Source: Bacteroidota bacterium (lineage in GTDB: Bacteria; Bacteroidota; Bacteroidia; Flavobacteriales_D; Crocinitomicaceae). From it: a stretch of DNA of 7,072 nucleotides. The notes beneath the pieces are model-generated. The model was not told the origin of the DNA and searched no databases. It was given only the letters and a program-made list of their open reading frames with translations. The stretch spans positions 1 through 7,072 of the forward strand of contig JAHKAT010000312.1 of the NCBI GenBank assembly GCA_018825925.1, written 5' to 3'. Shown piece after piece: positions 6,508-7,072 of the stretch (position 1 is the stretch's first letter; every line of letters starts with the position of its first letter). The position numbers and the translations under genes are program-made.

Positions 6508-7052
6508 ATGATTCGTATTGCCCCTCCCCTTGTAGCGTTTAATCGCTTAAAAAACAAGTTTCTAATAATAGAAAATCGATTTTTTCTTTTGCCACTTATG
6601 ATTTGTCTAATCTTTTCACGCCTTTCATTAGCCCAGAGTAATTGTTTGGTTGACGATAAGGGTCATAAAGTAGACTTCTTCGTTGAGGGCACGGGAATGT
6701 CTGCCGATGAAATTGATTATCGTTTTTTACACAAAATTTGGCTTTGAATCAAAATGACTTTAAGGATTCTTCTGGAAAACCTATTTTGAATAGTTATTTT
6801 GATTTATTCAATCATTTCGGCAATGGCACCCGGGCGGTCTCTTTTTTGGTGCAAAGTTACAACCCCACATTTGAGCGCTACAGCTTGCCCGTGCAAATTA
6901 CCTTTGCGAATGCCGATTTAGATCAAGATAATATTCCGTATTCCGAGCATTTTGTAACGGCCCCTGCCACCTCCAATAATCCATTTGAGTATCGCATTGG
7001 TATTGCGCAAAATGGAAACATTTTGAAAGTGAAAAACATAACAAAAGAGTGA
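6508..7052 (+). pseudogene. Frameshifted gene for a small exported protein of unknown function
   Basis: The first frame (6508-6747) encodes 79 residues with a long basic n-region, a hydrophobic stretch (about 25-37) and a likely signal peptidase site after SLA at residues 40-42. It then diverges into a short out-of-frame tail. The -1 frame, open from 6717 to 7052, carries the rest: a mature-looking region with FKDSSGKPILNSYF, DLDQDNIPYSEHF and a C-terminal ILKVKNITKE. That second frame has no ATG or other internal methionine codon and no signal peptide, so it is not an independent gene. The frames meet at six T (6723-6728). One extra T gives a continuous 181-residue protein. The heptamer T TTT TTA in the upstream frame is also a classic -1 slippery site. 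This may therefore be a sequencing error, a true frameshift mutation, slippage-based phase variation, or programmed frameshifting. The Asp-rich DLDQDN resembles a calcium-binding loop, but no family is recognised. The stop overlaps the next start codon, suggesting an operon. Confidence 0.7.
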
Positions 7053-7072
7053 TGAGCAAATTGTTAAACATA
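7052..7072 (+). CDS. Start of a downstream gene, cut by the window edge
   Basis: An ATG at 7052 overlaps the TGA of the preceding frame (7050-7052) by one base in the arrangement TGATG, a typical translational-coupling junction. Only seven codons are visible (MSKLLNI), with a basic residue followed by hydrophobic ones, which could be the start of a signal peptide. This gives no information on function. The tight junction supports both the reading frame upstream of it and co-transcription. Confidence 0.55.

Noticed and set aside
6738..7052. Independent 104-residue gene starting at TTG 6738
   Set aside because: It has no ATG, no methionine codon anywhere, no signal peptide and no promoter. It is better explained as the second half of the frameshifted gene.

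Overview
The window looks like chromosomal DNA of a member of the Bacteroidota, probably class Flavobacteriia. The DNA is AT-rich. The gene starts lack Shine-Dalgarno sequences. At least two upstream regions carry the Bacteroidota-type -7 promoter element TAnnTTTG. The first protein begins with a signal peptide followed by a carboxypeptidase-regulatory-like beta-sandwich, a common arrangement in envelope proteins of this phylum. The single-chain GcvP, standing apart from gcvT and gcvH, also fits.

Layout, left to right. (1) Positions 1-115 are a non-coding leader with short direct repeats, ahead of a plus-strand gene (116-2170) for a 684-residue exported protein of unknown function. (2) Tail-to-tail with it, only 10 bp away, lies a minus-strand pair of paralogous genes (3032-2640, then 2582-2181). 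They encode 130- and 133-residue cytoplasmic proteins about 48% identical to each other and apparently of the small SpoIIAA/STAS-like class. (3) A clear intrinsic terminator (3158-3185) closes the next minus-strand gene, gcvP (6062-3207). GcvP is the complete 951-residue pyridoxal-phosphate glycine decarboxylase (P-protein) of the glycine cleavage system, with its own consensus promoter and a very short leader. (4) A divergent intergenic region of about 445 bp (6063-6507) follows. It holds the gcvP promoter, an unexplained middle section and a well-formed plus-strand promoter. (5) That promoter drives a gene for a small exported protein (6508-7052) whose reading frame is broken at a run of six T. 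Restoring one T gives a continuous 181-residue protein. A further gene starts at 7052, overlapping the stop codon by one base, and runs off the window.

The glycine decarboxylase is the only gene whose biochemical role can be stated firmly. The neighbouring genes show no evident functional link to it: each block has its own promoter or terminator signals. I found no CRISPR array, transposase, tRNA or rRNA, and no clear sign of a new multi-gene system. The most notable points are the frameshift at a canonical slippery heptamer in the last gene, the tandem paralogue pair, and the large unrecognised exported protein.
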